DNA of 64,000 nucleotides from Butyricicoccus_A sp963588905 (GTDB lineage Bacteria > Bacillota > Clostridia > Oscillospirales > Butyricicoccaceae), in assembly GCA_963588905.1 (NCBI GenBank), contig CAVAJF010000004.1, forward strand, positions 78,345-142,344, written 5' to 3'. The position numbers were made by a program, and so were the translations under genes. Shown here one piece after another: positions 33,734 to 41,604 of the stretch. The notes beneath the pieces were generated by a model, which did no database searches, was not told where the DNA came from, and was given only the letters and a program-made list of their open reading frames with translations. Every line of letters begins with the position of its first letter. Positions within the stretch are counted from its first letter, which is position 1.

Positions 33734-34735
33734 TTATGCGTGTCTCTTCTCGGTGAACTCGCCGACATAGCAGGTCTCCATCATTTTCTTGACTTCGTCC
33801 AGCTTCTTGGTGTGACCGAGTACCCACATGAGCTTGACCGCAGCAGCCTCAATGCTCATGTCATAGACCGACATCGCGCCCTCACGAGCGGCCTGTACAT
33901 TGACGTCATAGACGCTCAAATCAACATTGCCGTACTTGCACTGTGTTGCCACGAGAACAGCTACGCCAAACTGCTTGGCGCGCTTGAGGCACGGCAGCAG
34001 ATTGCGGCTCTGATTCGGGATACCGCCGCAGCCAAATGCTTCGAGAATGATGCCGTAATATCCCATGCCCAGCATGGACTCCAACTGCTTCGGCTCGATG
34101 CCCGGCAGCAGCTTGAGCTGTACAACCTTCGGCTCCAGACGCGTATCCAGTACCGGCGCACCAACCGGTGTCGGAATCGACTGATTGAGGAACACCTCTC
34201 CGTCCTGCACATAACCGGCATCGCCTGCATTGATGCTGTGGAAAGCGTCCAGCGCGCGGGTATACATCTTCTGTGCGCGAATGCCGCGGATAATGCGTCC
34301 GCCAAAGACGACATATACACCCGGAATACCGGAAACAGCCGCATGAACCGCATCCAGCAGGTTTTTCTTGCCATCCGTGTCCGGATCAATCATTGCAATC
34401 TGTGCACCGGTGAAGATAACCGGCTTTTGCAGATTCTGTACCATCAGGCTGACTGCGCAGGCAGAATATGCCATGGTATCCGTGCCGTGCGTGATGATAA
34501 CGCCGTCATACGCTTCCTGTGCATCGTATACTTCCTCAGCTATGGTCACCCAATCCTCCGGCTGAACATTGGTTCCGTCCAGCTGCATGATGTCCTTACA
34601 TTCCAGCTCGCAGTACTCGCGCAGTTCCGGTACCATAGAAACCAGCTGTTCGCCGGTATATACCGGTACCAGACCTGTTTCCGTATGCTCGCCGGCGATG
34701 TCTCCGCCTGTAGTCAGCATCAGAATCTTCTTCAT
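33734..34735 (-). CDS. Type I asparaginase-family protein with altered active site
   Basis: A 333-residue member of the asparaginase/glutaminase fold, which normally hydrolyses asparagine to aspartate and ammonia. The central motif VIITHGTDTMAYSACAVSLM is intact. However, the N-terminal nucleophile motif, normally TGGTI, reads TTGGDIAG (Asp12), and the substrate-binding D-S motif reads LDGTNVQPEDW (Gly54 in place of Ser). Both differences are clear on the DNA. The enzyme may be inactive, or may have another amide substrate or a regulatory role. ATG 34735 follows AAGGAGA by 8 bases. A promoter lies at 34812-34842. Upstream is an orphan RNA gene and a divergent LysR regulator. Confidence 0.88.
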   Translation of the reverse strand: MKKILMLTTGGDIAGEHTETGLVPVYTGEQLVSMVPELREYCELECKDIMQLDGTNVQPEDWVTIAEEVYDAQEAYDGVIITHGTDTMAYSACAVSLMVQNLQKPVIFTGAQIAMIDPDTDGKKNLLDAVHAAVSGIPGVYVVFGGRIIRGIRAQKMYTRALDAFHSINAGDAGYVQDGEVFLNQSIPTPVGAPVLDTRLEPKVVQLKLLPGIEPKQLESMLGMGYYGIILEAFGCGGIPNQSRNLLPCLKRAKQFGVAVLVATQCKYGNVDLSVYDVNVQAAREGAMSVYDMSIEAAAVKLMWVLGHTKKLDEVKKMMETCYVGEFTEKRHA

Positions 34736-34811
34736 ATTCCAAGTCTCCTTTATATTTTGCAAATGACTGGCAGCTATGCTCCGGTCTTTCTTACTTCTGG
34801 TTTTTATGATA

Positions 34812-34842
34812 CCACAAAAGACGCGTGCCTGTAAAGAAACAG
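34812..34842 (-). promoter_or_regulatory. Promoter for the asparaginase-family gene
   Basis: The minus strand reads TTTACA, about 18 bp, TATCAT, downstream of the small-RNA terminator and roughly 75-100 bp before the ATG at 34735. Coordinates are approximate to a few bases. Confidence 0.5.
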
Positions 34843-34990
34843 AAAAAAATCATTCAAACGAAGTCTTTGCCATGCAGAAGGGAAAGGCAAAGCAAATAAC
34901 TTCGTCTGAATGATCGGTTCGGGAGTATCAGCCACAGGATGCGTTCCAATTCATCTGCGACTGAAGGGGTTTCGTATTGTTTCACTCACT
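34843..34990 (-). ncRNA. Candidate structured small RNA with its own promoter and terminator
   Basis: Predicted transcript of about 148 nt on the minus strand, starting near 34990, seven bases after a good promoter. It contains a 12-bp stem (CAGTCGCAGATG pairing with CATCCTGTGGCTG, one bulged C, 10-nt loop) at about 34926-34962. It ends in a long hairpin at 34851-34913 (CATTCAGACGAAGT pairing with ACTTCGTTTGAATG, plus an inner CTTTGCC/GGCAAAG stem) followed by TTTTTTT. No ORF of note lies inside. It matches no riboswitch, 6S, SRP or T-box consensus I know. It lies between the divergent LysR gene and the asparaginase-family gene, which has its own promoter further downstream. Confidence 0.55.
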
Positions 34991-34996
34991 GTCTGT

Positions 34997-35025
34997 ATTA
35001 TATCCAAACCCAAACTATAAATCAA
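34997..35025 (-). promoter_or_regulatory. Sigma-A promoter for the small RNA
   Basis: TTGATT, 17-bp spacer, TATAAT on the minus strand. Confidence 0.75.
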
Positions 35026-35042
35026 ATATTGTTTTTTTATAT

Positions 35043-35071
35043 TTGATATAATCATTTACTTATGATATACT
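35043..35071 (+). promoter_or_regulatory. Sigma-A promoter for the LysR-family gene
   Basis: TTGATA, 17-bp spacer, TATACT on the plus strand, divergent from the small-RNA promoter with only about 20 bp between the two -35 elements. Confidence 0.7.
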
Positions 35072-35116
35072 CTTTTCATTGTATAAATTTGTTATTTTCC
35101 AAGCAGAGGTGTTCGA

Positions 35117-36067
35117 ATGTTTCGCAATATGGAGTATGTCTATGCCGTATACAAAGAAATGAGCTTTTCCCGCGCGGCGGAAAAGCTGTTTATCTCACAG
35201 CCTGCACTGAGTGCCACAGTGAAAAAAGTAGAAAAGCGCATCGGCAGTCCTATTTTTGACCGATCCTGTTCTCCGATTCGCCTGACCAACTGCGGAAAAG
35301 AATATATCAGCTGCGTCGAGCAAATCATGGATATTGAATATCAATTTTCTCAGTATCTAAATCAGACCGAGCATTTGCTCATCGGGTCGCTGTCTATCGG
35401 CGCAAACAGCGTATTTGCTTCCTTTTTGCTGCCATCGTGTATGACGGCATTTGCCCGGTATTATCCTAACATCCACGTATCCATGACCGAAGCAAACACA
35501 GACATCTTGCTCGATGCCCTCAATGCCGGAACCTTGGATATTGTACTGGAAAACTACGATTTGCCGGAGGACATGTACGACAAGCACTATCTGTTTACAG
35601 AAAATCTCGTCCTTGTCGTGCCCAAGCATCTGCTCTTGGATGATTCGCTGTCTGCCTACCAATTGGATGTATCCCAAGTCGGCAGGCCTGCCAATTGGGA
35701 CGCCGTGCCCTGCGTTCCGCTGTCGCATTTTGCCGGACTCCCTTTTCTGGCTCTGCGTGAGGGCAATGACACACGCACGCGTTTTGACCAGCTGTGTGCG
35801 CGGTACCAGTTCCACCCAGACATTCGTCTGGAGCTGGATCAGCTGACCACATCCTATCAAGCAGCGTGCAGCGGCCTCGGCGCAGCTCTCATCAGTGAAA
35901 CGATTTTACATCACACCCAACAGCCGGATTCTCTGTGCTATTTTCGGTTAGACGAGGATATTTCCTCGCGCCGCGTGTATTTTTACTGCCGAAGAAAAAA
36001 GCACATCACGCGAGCCATGGAAGAGTTTATTCGCATCAGCACGGAAATGACACGTGAAGACCGATAA
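35117..36067 (+). CDS. LysR-family transcriptional regulator
   Basis: A 316-residue LysR regulator. The N-terminal winged helix (1-60) reads MSFSRAAEKLFISQPALSAT. The C-terminal substrate-binding domain (about 90-300) reads LLIGSLSIGANSVFASFLLP and related segments. LysR proteins commonly control the divergently transcribed neighbour, here the small RNA and possibly the asparaginase-family gene. The effector is unknown. It ends at a terminator shared with the convergent esterase gene. Confidence 0.95.
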   Translation: MFRNMEYVYAVYKEMSFSRAAEKLFISQPALSATVKKVEKRIGSPIFDRSCSPIRLTNCGKEYISCVEQIMDIEYQFSQYLNQTEHLLIGSLSIGANSVFASFLLPSCMTAFARYYPNIHVSMTEANTDILLDALNAGTLDIVLENYDLPEDMYDKHYLFTENLVLVVPKHLLLDDSLSAYQLDVSQVGRPANWDAVPCVPLSHFAGLPFLALREGNDTRTRFDQLCARYQFHPDIRLELDQLTTSYQAACSGLGAALISETILHHTQQPDSLCYFRLDEDISSRRVYFYCRRKKHITRAMEEFIRISTEMTREDR

Positions 36068-36105
36068 AAAAGAGCCATTCTGTTGATTCAGAATGGCTCT
36101 TCTTC
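36066..36105. terminator. Bidirectional terminator
   Basis: Thirteen-base-pair stem AAGAGCCATTCTG/CAGAATGGCTCTT between the convergent LysR and esterase genes. The hairpin overlaps the esterase stop codon. Confidence 0.85.
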
Positions 36106-36798
36106 CAATAATTGTTCTTCCTGTTTGATCGGATCAACTTCCAGCCCGCGAATCCGTGAACAGAACTGGAAAATATCACTGCACACAGCGAGCACGGTTC
36201 GGCTGCACAGCACATCATGTCCGCCCTCCGGATAATATCGCAAGCTCTTATCCGGCACATGCAGCAGCTTAAACAAGTGCTCTGCATTGGACGGATCACA
36301 CACGGCATCGTCCCGCGTCTGCAACACCAAAGCAGGGCACTGGACACAGCCAGCTCCGCGTTTTTTCGTCCGCTGAACCAGCAGTTTGAGCTGATAGCGG
36401 GCAGGCAATGCGCGCACGCCGCTCATTCTCGGCTGTAAATCCGATTGAAAAATTCGATTCCACAGGCGCGTCTGTCGTTCCGACGCGCAGGGGGTATTGA
36501 CAAAAATACTGGCAGCAGGTCCAAGATCCTGCATATGCAACAGCAGCACACCGCCCAAAGACAAGCCGACAAGGGCGACTCTCTGGTATCGTTTGCGCAA
36601 CGATAAATATTCCATGCGGACACCATGTACCCAATGGTCTTTATCCAGCCGCAGATCTTCGTTTCCGGAAGGTGTGGTCAGGAATGTATCTATGCCGCTG
36701 TCGCACATATGGTCACGCAAAATGACACCGGCCTGACTGCCTGCACCAAATCCGCTGACAATCAGACAGCAGAAGTCGTTTTTGGTTTCGTTCGGCAC
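36088..36798 (-). CDS. Alpha/beta hydrolase, carboxylesterase/lipase-like
   Basis: A 236-residue hydrolase. The oxyanion region is LIVSGFGAGSQAG, the nucleophile elbow is VGLSLGGVLLLHM, the acid is probably in QTRDDAVCDPSNAEHLFKLL, and the His is in YPEGGHDVLCSRT. This layout matches monoacylglycerol lipase/carboxylesterase-type enzymes of Firmicutes. The GTG start at 36798 is chosen because GGAGG lies 9 bases upstream; an ATG at 36813 overlaps that site. The substrate is unknown. Confidence 0.88.
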   Translation of the reverse strand: MPNETKNDFCCLIVSGFGAGSQAGVILRDHMCDSGIDTFLTTPSGNEDLRLDKDHWVHGVRMEYLSLRKRYQRVALVGLSLGGVLLLHMQDLGPAASIFVNTPCASERQTRLWNRIFQSDLQPRMSGVRALPARYQLKLLVQRTKKRGAGCVQCPALVLQTRDDAVCDPSNAEHLFKLLHVPDKSLRYYPEGGHDVLCSRTVLAVCSDIFQFCSRIRGLEVDPIKQEEQLLEEEPF

Positions 36799-36996
36799 GT
36801 TTTGCTTCCTCCACATACAAACAAGCCACATCGTGCGGCCTGCGTTCTTTTCACGCTTACCATTATAGCACTCGTTCCGCGGAAATGAAACGAACAATCT
36901 GTGAACAATTCAGCAACATTTCGGTTACAGAAAATGCGCAACTCGTGATATTTTTGCATAATTTTTGTCGTTTTCTGACAAAACAGCACACATAGC

Positions 36997-37033
36997 AAGA
37001 AGCCTCTTCCCGACGGAAAGAGGCTTCTTTTTA
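36997..37033 (+). terminator. Hairpin with plus-strand T-tract after aspS
   Basis: Twelve-base-pair stem AAGAAGCCTCTT/AAGAGGCTTCTT. The T-run (TTTTTAT) is on the plus strand while the adjacent genes are on the minus strand, where the tail is only TTCTTGC. It may still end aspS transcripts. Confidence 0.55.
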
Positions 37034-37047
37034 TCTATTCTCAGCGT

Positions 37048-38850
37048 TTATTCTTCTTCACTGTCCAGTGCGAGTGCCAGATGCAGCTCATCCAGCTGCT
37101 TCTGATCGACTGCGGACGGGCAAGCCGTCATCAGCTCGGAGGCATTCTGTACCTTCGGGAAGGCAATCACATCGCGGATGGAATCCAGACCAGCCAGCAG
37201 CATACACAGACGATCCAGACCATATGCCAAGCCGCCATGCGGAGGTGCACCGTACTTGAACGCGGTCAGCAGATGGCCAAAGCGCTCCTGTGCGTCCTCG
37301 TCCGAGAAGCCCAGTGCACGGAACATGCGTGCCTGTGTCTCCGTGGAGTGGATACGGATGGAACCGCCGCCCAGCTCGCAGCCATTGAGGATAATGTCAT
37401 ATGCCTTTGCGCGAACCTTTGCCGGATCGCTCTCCAGAATATCCAGATCCTCGTCCATCGGTGCGGTGAACGGATGATGCATCGCTACATAGCGGTTCTC
37501 TTCTTCGCTGTACTCAAACTGCGGGAATTCAACAACCCACAGCAGCTTGTAATCATGCGGGTCAATGACACCGAGACGCTTTGCCAGCTCGCAGCGCAGA
37601 GCACCCAGTGCGGTCACTGCAGTCTGCCAATCGCTGTCAGCAACAACGAACAGCAGGTCGCCGTCCTTTGCCTGTGCCTTTGCCTTGATTGCCTCAATTT
37701 CCTCCTCAGACAGGAACTTGGCAAACGAGGAGGTCATCTTGCCGTCAGCTGCCAGCTTCATCCAAGCCAGACCCTTTGCGCGGTAGGTCTTGACAAAGTC
37801 CTGCAGCTTATCAATTTCCTTGCGCGGGAACTTGTCTGCGCCGCCATTGATGTTAATCAGGCGAACGGTGCCGCCCTCTTCAACTGCGCCCTTGAATACC
37901 TTAAACGAGCAGTCCTTCGCAATATCCGAAATATCTACGATTTCATAGCCAAAGCGCAGATCCGGCTTGTCGGAACCGTACTTGTCCATGGCATCCTGCC
38001 ACTTCATGCGCGGCAGCGGCAGCTGAATGTCTACATCCAGCACTTCCTTAAACACGCGCTTGAGGAAGCCTTCATTGACGGCAATGACATCGTCTTGCTC
38101 GACAAAGGACATTTCCAAGTCGATCTGTGTGAACTCCGGCTGACGGTCAGCGCGCAGATCCTCATCACGGAAGCAGCGGGTGATCTGCATATAGCGGTCA
38201 ACACCGGACAGCATGAGCAGCTGCTTATACTGCTGCGGCGACTGCGGCAGGGCATAGAACTTGCCCGGATGCACGCGGGACGGTACCAGATAGTCGCGGG
38301 CACCTTCCGGCGTGGACTTTTGCAGCATCGGGGTCTCGATTTCCAAGAAGCCCTGCTCGTCAAAATAATTGCGGGCGATCTGAGTCACGCGATGACGCAG
38401 AGCCAGATTGCGCTGCATAGACGGACGGCGCAGATCCAGATAGCGATACTTCAGACGCAGCTGGTCATTGACTTCCTTGTTATCGGAAATTTCAAACGGC
38501 GTGGTCTCAGACTTGGACAGCACGCGAATATCGGTTACGGCGATTTCTACTTCGCCGGTCGGCATCTTCTTGTTGATGGCGTTTGCATCGCGCAGAACAA
38601 CCTTGCCGCGAATCGCCAGCACGTACTCGGTGCGCACACCGAACGCAATGTCAAACAGATCTGCATTGACAGACTTGTCAAAGGTGCACTGGATGGTACC
38701 TGTGCGGTCACGCAGCAGCAGGAACAGCACGCCGCCGTTGTCGCGGGTACGCTCGCACCAGCCGTTGACGGTTACTTCCTTTTCAGCATCCGCTGCACGC
38801 AGCTCGCCGCACCATACGGTGCGCTTCATGCCATGAATGGATGTATTCAT
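37048..38850 (-). CDS. aspS: Aspartyl-tRNA synthetase
   Basis: A class II synthetase of 600 residues, the normal bacterial length. It has an OB-fold anticodon domain (1-110), then the catalytic core with FLEIETPMLQKSTPEGARDY, motif 2 CFRDEDLRADRQPEFTQIDL and the large GAD insertion. Motif 3 is GLAYGLDRLCMLLAG. Whether it is discriminating or also charges tRNA-Asn cannot be settled here. It follows hisS with a 30-bp gap, and the hisS-aspS pair is common in Firmicutes. Confidence 0.97.
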   Translation of the reverse strand: MNTSIHGMKRTVWCGELRAADAEKEVTVNGWCERTRDNGGVLFLLLRDRTGTIQCTFDKSVNADLFDIAFGVRTEYVLAIRGKVVLRDANAINKKMPTGEVEIAVTDIRVLSKSETTPFEISDNKEVNDQLRLKYRYLDLRRPSMQRNLALRHRVTQIARNYFDEQGFLEIETPMLQKSTPEGARDYLVPSRVHPGKFYALPQSPQQYKQLLMLSGVDRYMQITRCFRDEDLRADRQPEFTQIDLEMSFVEQDDVIAVNEGFLKRVFKEVLDVDIQLPLPRMKWQDAMDKYGSDKPDLRFGYEIVDISDIAKDCSFKVFKGAVEEGGTVRLININGGADKFPRKEIDKLQDFVKTYRAKGLAWMKLAADGKMTSSFAKFLSEEEIEAIKAKAQAKDGDLLFVVADSDWQTAVTALGALRCELAKRLGVIDPHDYKLLWVVEFPQFEYSEEENRYVAMHHPFTAPMDEDLDILESDPAKVRAKAYDIILNGCELGGGSIRIHSTETQARMFRALGFSDEDAQERFGHLLTAFKYGAPPHGGLAYGLDRLCMLLAGLDSIRDVIAFPKVQNASELMTACPSAVDQKQLDELHLALALDSEEE

Positions 38851-38880
38851 AAAAAACCTCTTCCTTTTTGTCTTGGATAT

Positions 38881-40146
38881 TTATGCCATGACAACAGCAG
38901 CAATTGCCTCTGCCGTCAGTTCTGTCTCTGTCTGCTCGCCGGTCTCCATGTTCTTGACGCGCAGCACCTTGCTCTCCAGCTCGCCATCACCGATAACGGC
39001 AGAGAAACGCGCACCGATACGGTCTGCATGTTTCATCTGTGCACGCAGGCCGCGGCCAACCAGATCGCGCTCTGCAGATACGCCGAGCTGACGCAGGTCA
39101 TATACCAGCTTCTGTACCGGACGATCTGCCTCATCACCCAGCGGTGCCAGGTAAATATCGGTCTTCGGCGGCTCCGGGAACGGTGCGCCGACAGCTTCCA
39201 TCACCATAATCAAACGCTCCAAGCCGCAGCCAAAGCCCATGCCCGGTGTTGCCTGACCGCCCAGCTGAGAGACCAGACCATCATAACGGCCGCCGCCGCA
39301 GATGGTGCCCTGTGCGCCGATATTGGTGGAAACGAACTCAAAGACGGTCTTGGTGTAGTAGTCCAGACCGCGCACAATGTTGGTGTCGATCTCATACTCG
39401 ATGCCCATATCGTCCAGATACGTCTTGACCTTTTCAAAGTGCTCTCGGCAGTCATCGCACAGATAATCCAGCGCAATCGGTGCATCTGCTGCAACCTTCT
39501 TGCAGGATTCCTGCTTGCAGTCGAGAATACGCATCGGGTTGCGATCCAGACGGTTCAGACAGTCCTCACACAGGCAGTCCTTGTGCTGGTTGAGATAGCC
39601 CTTGAGCATGTCATAGTACTTCGGACGGCAGTTCGGACAGCCAATCGAGTTGATGTGTACCTTTACCTCGTTGATGCCCAGACGCTTGAGTGCCGTATCT
39701 GCCAGAGAGATGATCTCCGCATCGGTTGCCGGTGTCGGTGCACCAAAACATTCTACGCCAAACTGATGATGCTCGCGCAGACGACCCTTCTGTACATTCT
39801 CATAGCGGTAGTTCGGTACGATATAATATGCCTTGAACGGCAGACCCTTGGCATACAGAGAGTTTTCCAGATACGCGCGAACGGTAGACGCGGTGCCTTC
39901 CGGACGCAGGGTGACAGAGCGGCCGCCCTTGTCGGTAAACGTGTACATTTCCTTCTGTACAACGTCCGTCGTGTCGCCGATGCCGCGGTTAAACAGCTCT
40001 GTGTGCTCAAAATTCGGGAAACGAATTTCCTCAAAACCATACTCCATCGCAATGGTACGCAGTACGCCTTCCACGTAATGCCATTTGTATACCTCGGACG
40101 GTACAATATCCTTGGTGCCCTTCGGGGCTTTGATGAGTTCAGCCAT
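38881..40146 (-). CDS. hisS: Histidyl-tRNA synthetase
   Basis: A 421-residue class II synthetase. Motif 2 region: YRYENVQKGRLREHHQFGVE. Histidine-specific motifs: IVRGLDYYTKTVFEFV and GGGRYDGLVSQLGGQATPGM. The C-terminal anticodon domain spans about 325-421. It is the first gene of the hisS-aspS unit; I saw no T-box in the short upstream gap, only the mgsA terminator. Confidence 0.97.
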   Translation of the reverse strand: MAELIKAPKGTKDIVPSEVYKWHYVEGVLRTIAMEYGFEEIRFPNFEHTELFNRGIGDTTDVVQKEMYTFTDKGGRSVTLRPEGTASTVRAYLENSLYAKGLPFKAYYIVPNYRYENVQKGRLREHHQFGVECFGAPTPATDAEIISLADTALKRLGINEVKVHINSIGCPNCRPKYYDMLKGYLNQHKDCLCEDCLNRLDRNPMRILDCKQESCKKVAADAPIALDYLCDDCREHFEKVKTYLDDMGIEYEIDTNIVRGLDYYTKTVFEFVSTNIGAQGTICGGGRYDGLVSQLGGQATPGMGFGCGLERLIMVMEAVGAPFPEPPKTDIYLAPLGDEADRPVQKLVYDLRQLGVSAERDLVGRGLRAQMKHADRIGARFSAVIGDGELESKVLRVKNMETGEQTETELTAEAIAAVVMA

Positions 40147-40222
40147 AAATGGTTATTCCTTTCCGGCAGGCGGCTCACGTGCCGCCGCCCTTTGTTTCTG
40201 CTGCGAACAAATCACAGTGACG

Positions 40223-40256
40223 AAAAACAGGCGGTCTTGGAAACCGCCTGATTCTT
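40223..40256 (-). terminator. Rho-independent terminator of the envelope/division operon
   Basis: Eight-base-pair stem CAGGCGGT/ACCGCCTG followed by TTTTTCG on the minus strand, just after mgsA. Confidence 0.8.
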
Positions 40257-40271
40257 TTTTCTTTTGTCGCC

Positions 40272-40682
40272 TTATCTCTTCGGCTTCGGGTTGACGATGT
40301 CGCGCCAATCCAGATCGCCGCGATCCAGACCAAGAACCAGCATTTCCGCCGTCGCAACGTTGGTTGCAATCGGGATATTATGCATATCGCACAGTCGGAT
40401 CAGGGAATGCAGATCCGGCTCGTACTCGCTGTTGGAGTTCGGATCACGGAAGAACAGCACCATATCAATCTCGTTGTAGGACACGCGGGCACTAATCTGC
40501 TGCTCGCCGCCCTGCATACCAGCAAGATACCGTTCAATCTTCAGACCGGTAGCATCTGCCACCAGCTTACCTGTCGTTCCTGTCGCGCAAAGATTATGCT
40601 TGGACAGAATGCCACAGTAGGCCATACAGAACTGGATCATCAGTTCCTTTCTTTTATCATGTGCAATCAATGCGATATTCAA
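40272..40682 (-). CDS. mgsA: Methylglyoxal synthase
   Basis: Converts dihydroxyacetone phosphate to methylglyoxal and phosphate, a bypass of lower glycolysis. The 136-residue protein has IALIAHDKRKELMIQF, the phosphate-binding ATGTTGKLV, catalytic GGEQQISARVSYNEIDMVLF and FRDP. It ends the zapA-to-mgsA operon, 40 bp after minD, a linkage seen in other Clostridia. Confidence 0.96.
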   Translation of the reverse strand: MNIALIAHDKRKELMIQFCMAYCGILSKHNLCATGTTGKLVADATGLKIERYLAGMQGGEQQISARVSYNEIDMVLFFRDPNSNSEYEPDLHSLIRLCDMHNIPIATNVATAEMLVLGLDRGDLDWRDIVNPKPKR

Positions 40683-40722
40683 GTTCAGACACCCTCCTTA
40701 CCGGTCTTTCGCAATAGTTTCT

Positions 40723-41472
40723 TTATAAACGCATCAGCGGTACTTCTTCGCCATCCAGTCGCCGCGCGATGTTTTGATACGCGGCCGCTGCACTTCTTGC
40801 CTTGTCCGACTGTACCGGCTTGCCGGCACCCGCCGCAACAGATACGGCTTCGTCCTCCGGCACAATGCCGAGCAGGCACAGTCCCGTCGCGTCCATCGCG
40901 TCATCCACGGTTCCAATCGCGCCTCTGCGAATGAGTCTTCTGCGAATGCGATTGACAACCAGACGAACCTGCATCACGCCGTCGTCTTCCAGCACCCGCG
41001 CCATGCGCTCTGCGCCGCGCAGACTGCCGCTGCCGCCGCAGGTGATAATGATCGCCTCGTCTGCCACAGCTGCAAACGCGTGAAATTCTTCCGCCAGTCC
41101 CGCCGGTCCATCAATGAGGATATAATCAAAATTTTCCTCATTTGCCTGACGCGCCAGCAAACGCATCCCGTCTGCTGTCAGCGCGCCGGACGCAAGCGGT
41201 TCCGCCGGTGCGGTGAGCAGGAAGAGTTTTTCCAGATCCGGATGGTGTGCGGCAGCTTCCGTCAGTGGAATCATGCCGGACGCGACGTCTGCAAAGCTGA
41301 ATACCACGCGGTCACTCATCCCAAGCACGATGTCTAGGTTGCGCAGACCGGAATCCCCGTCCACAACAAGGACCTTATGATCCCGCCTTGCCAGCGCTGC
41401 TCCAACGCCCGCTGCCAGAGAGGTTTTGCCTGTTCCTCCCTTGCCGGATGCAATAACAATGATTTTTGTCAT
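40723..41472 (-). CDS. minD: MinD-like septum-site ATPase
   Basis: A 249-residue ParA/MinD-family ATPase. The deviant Walker A is ASGKGGTGKTSLAAGVG with its signature lysine. VVDGDSGLRNLDIVLGM and DYILIDGPAGL are typical of MinD. MinD normally recruits MinC to the membrane to block FtsZ rings at poles. The C-terminus ends RRLDGEEVPLMRL without an obvious amphipathic membrane-targeting helix, and neither minC nor minE is in the operon. A promoter at 41496-41524 allows expression separate from pbp2. Confidence 0.88.
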   Translation of the reverse strand: MTKIIVIASGKGGTGKTSLAAGVGAALARRDHKVLVVDGDSGLRNLDIVLGMSDRVVFSFADVASGMIPLTEAAAHHPDLEKLFLLTAPAEPLASGALTADGMRLLARQANEENFDYILIDGPAGLAEEFHAFAAVADEAIIITCGGSGSLRGAERMARVLEDDGVMQVRLVVNRIRRRLIRRGAIGTVDDAMDATGLCLLGIVPEDEAVSVAAGAGKPVQSDKARSAAAAYQNIARRLDGEEVPLMRL

Positions 41473-41495
41473 AACGCCTCCTGCTAATCAATAAA

Positions 41496-41524
41496 ATTAT
41501 ATACCAAATCCATGTTTTGCACAA
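41496..41524 (-). promoter_or_regulatory. Sigma-A promoter for minD-mgsA
   Basis: TTGTGC, 17-bp spacer, TATAAT on the minus strand, 24 bp upstream of minD. Confidence 0.65.
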
Positions 41525-41562
41525 GTGTTTTCTATTATCTTTTTTGACATTTGTTACAATCG

Positions 41563-41597
41563 CTGTGCGCTTGCGAACCGCAAGCGCACAGTTTTTT
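41563..41597 (+). terminator. Strong hairpin between pbp2 and minD, T-tract on plus strand
   Basis: Thirteen-base-pair perfect stem CTGTGCGCTTGCG/CGCAAGCGCACAG with a 3-nt loop, followed by TTTTTT on the plus strand. On the minus strand, where the genes lie, there is no T-tail, so it could block antisense transcription or stabilise the pbp2 mRNA end. Confidence 0.5.
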
Positions 41598-41604
41598 GCA
41601 ATTG

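Noticed and set aside
34736..34990. T-box or amino-acid riboswitch upstream of the asparaginase-family gene
   Set aside because: No T-box sequence (AGGGTGGNACCGCG) or specifier loop is visible, and the asparaginase gene has a separate promoter after the terminator.
37081..40251. 1056-codon plus-strand ORF opposite aspS and hisS
   Set aside because: Shadow of two synthetase genes; the opposite frames carry all class II motifs and normal lengths.
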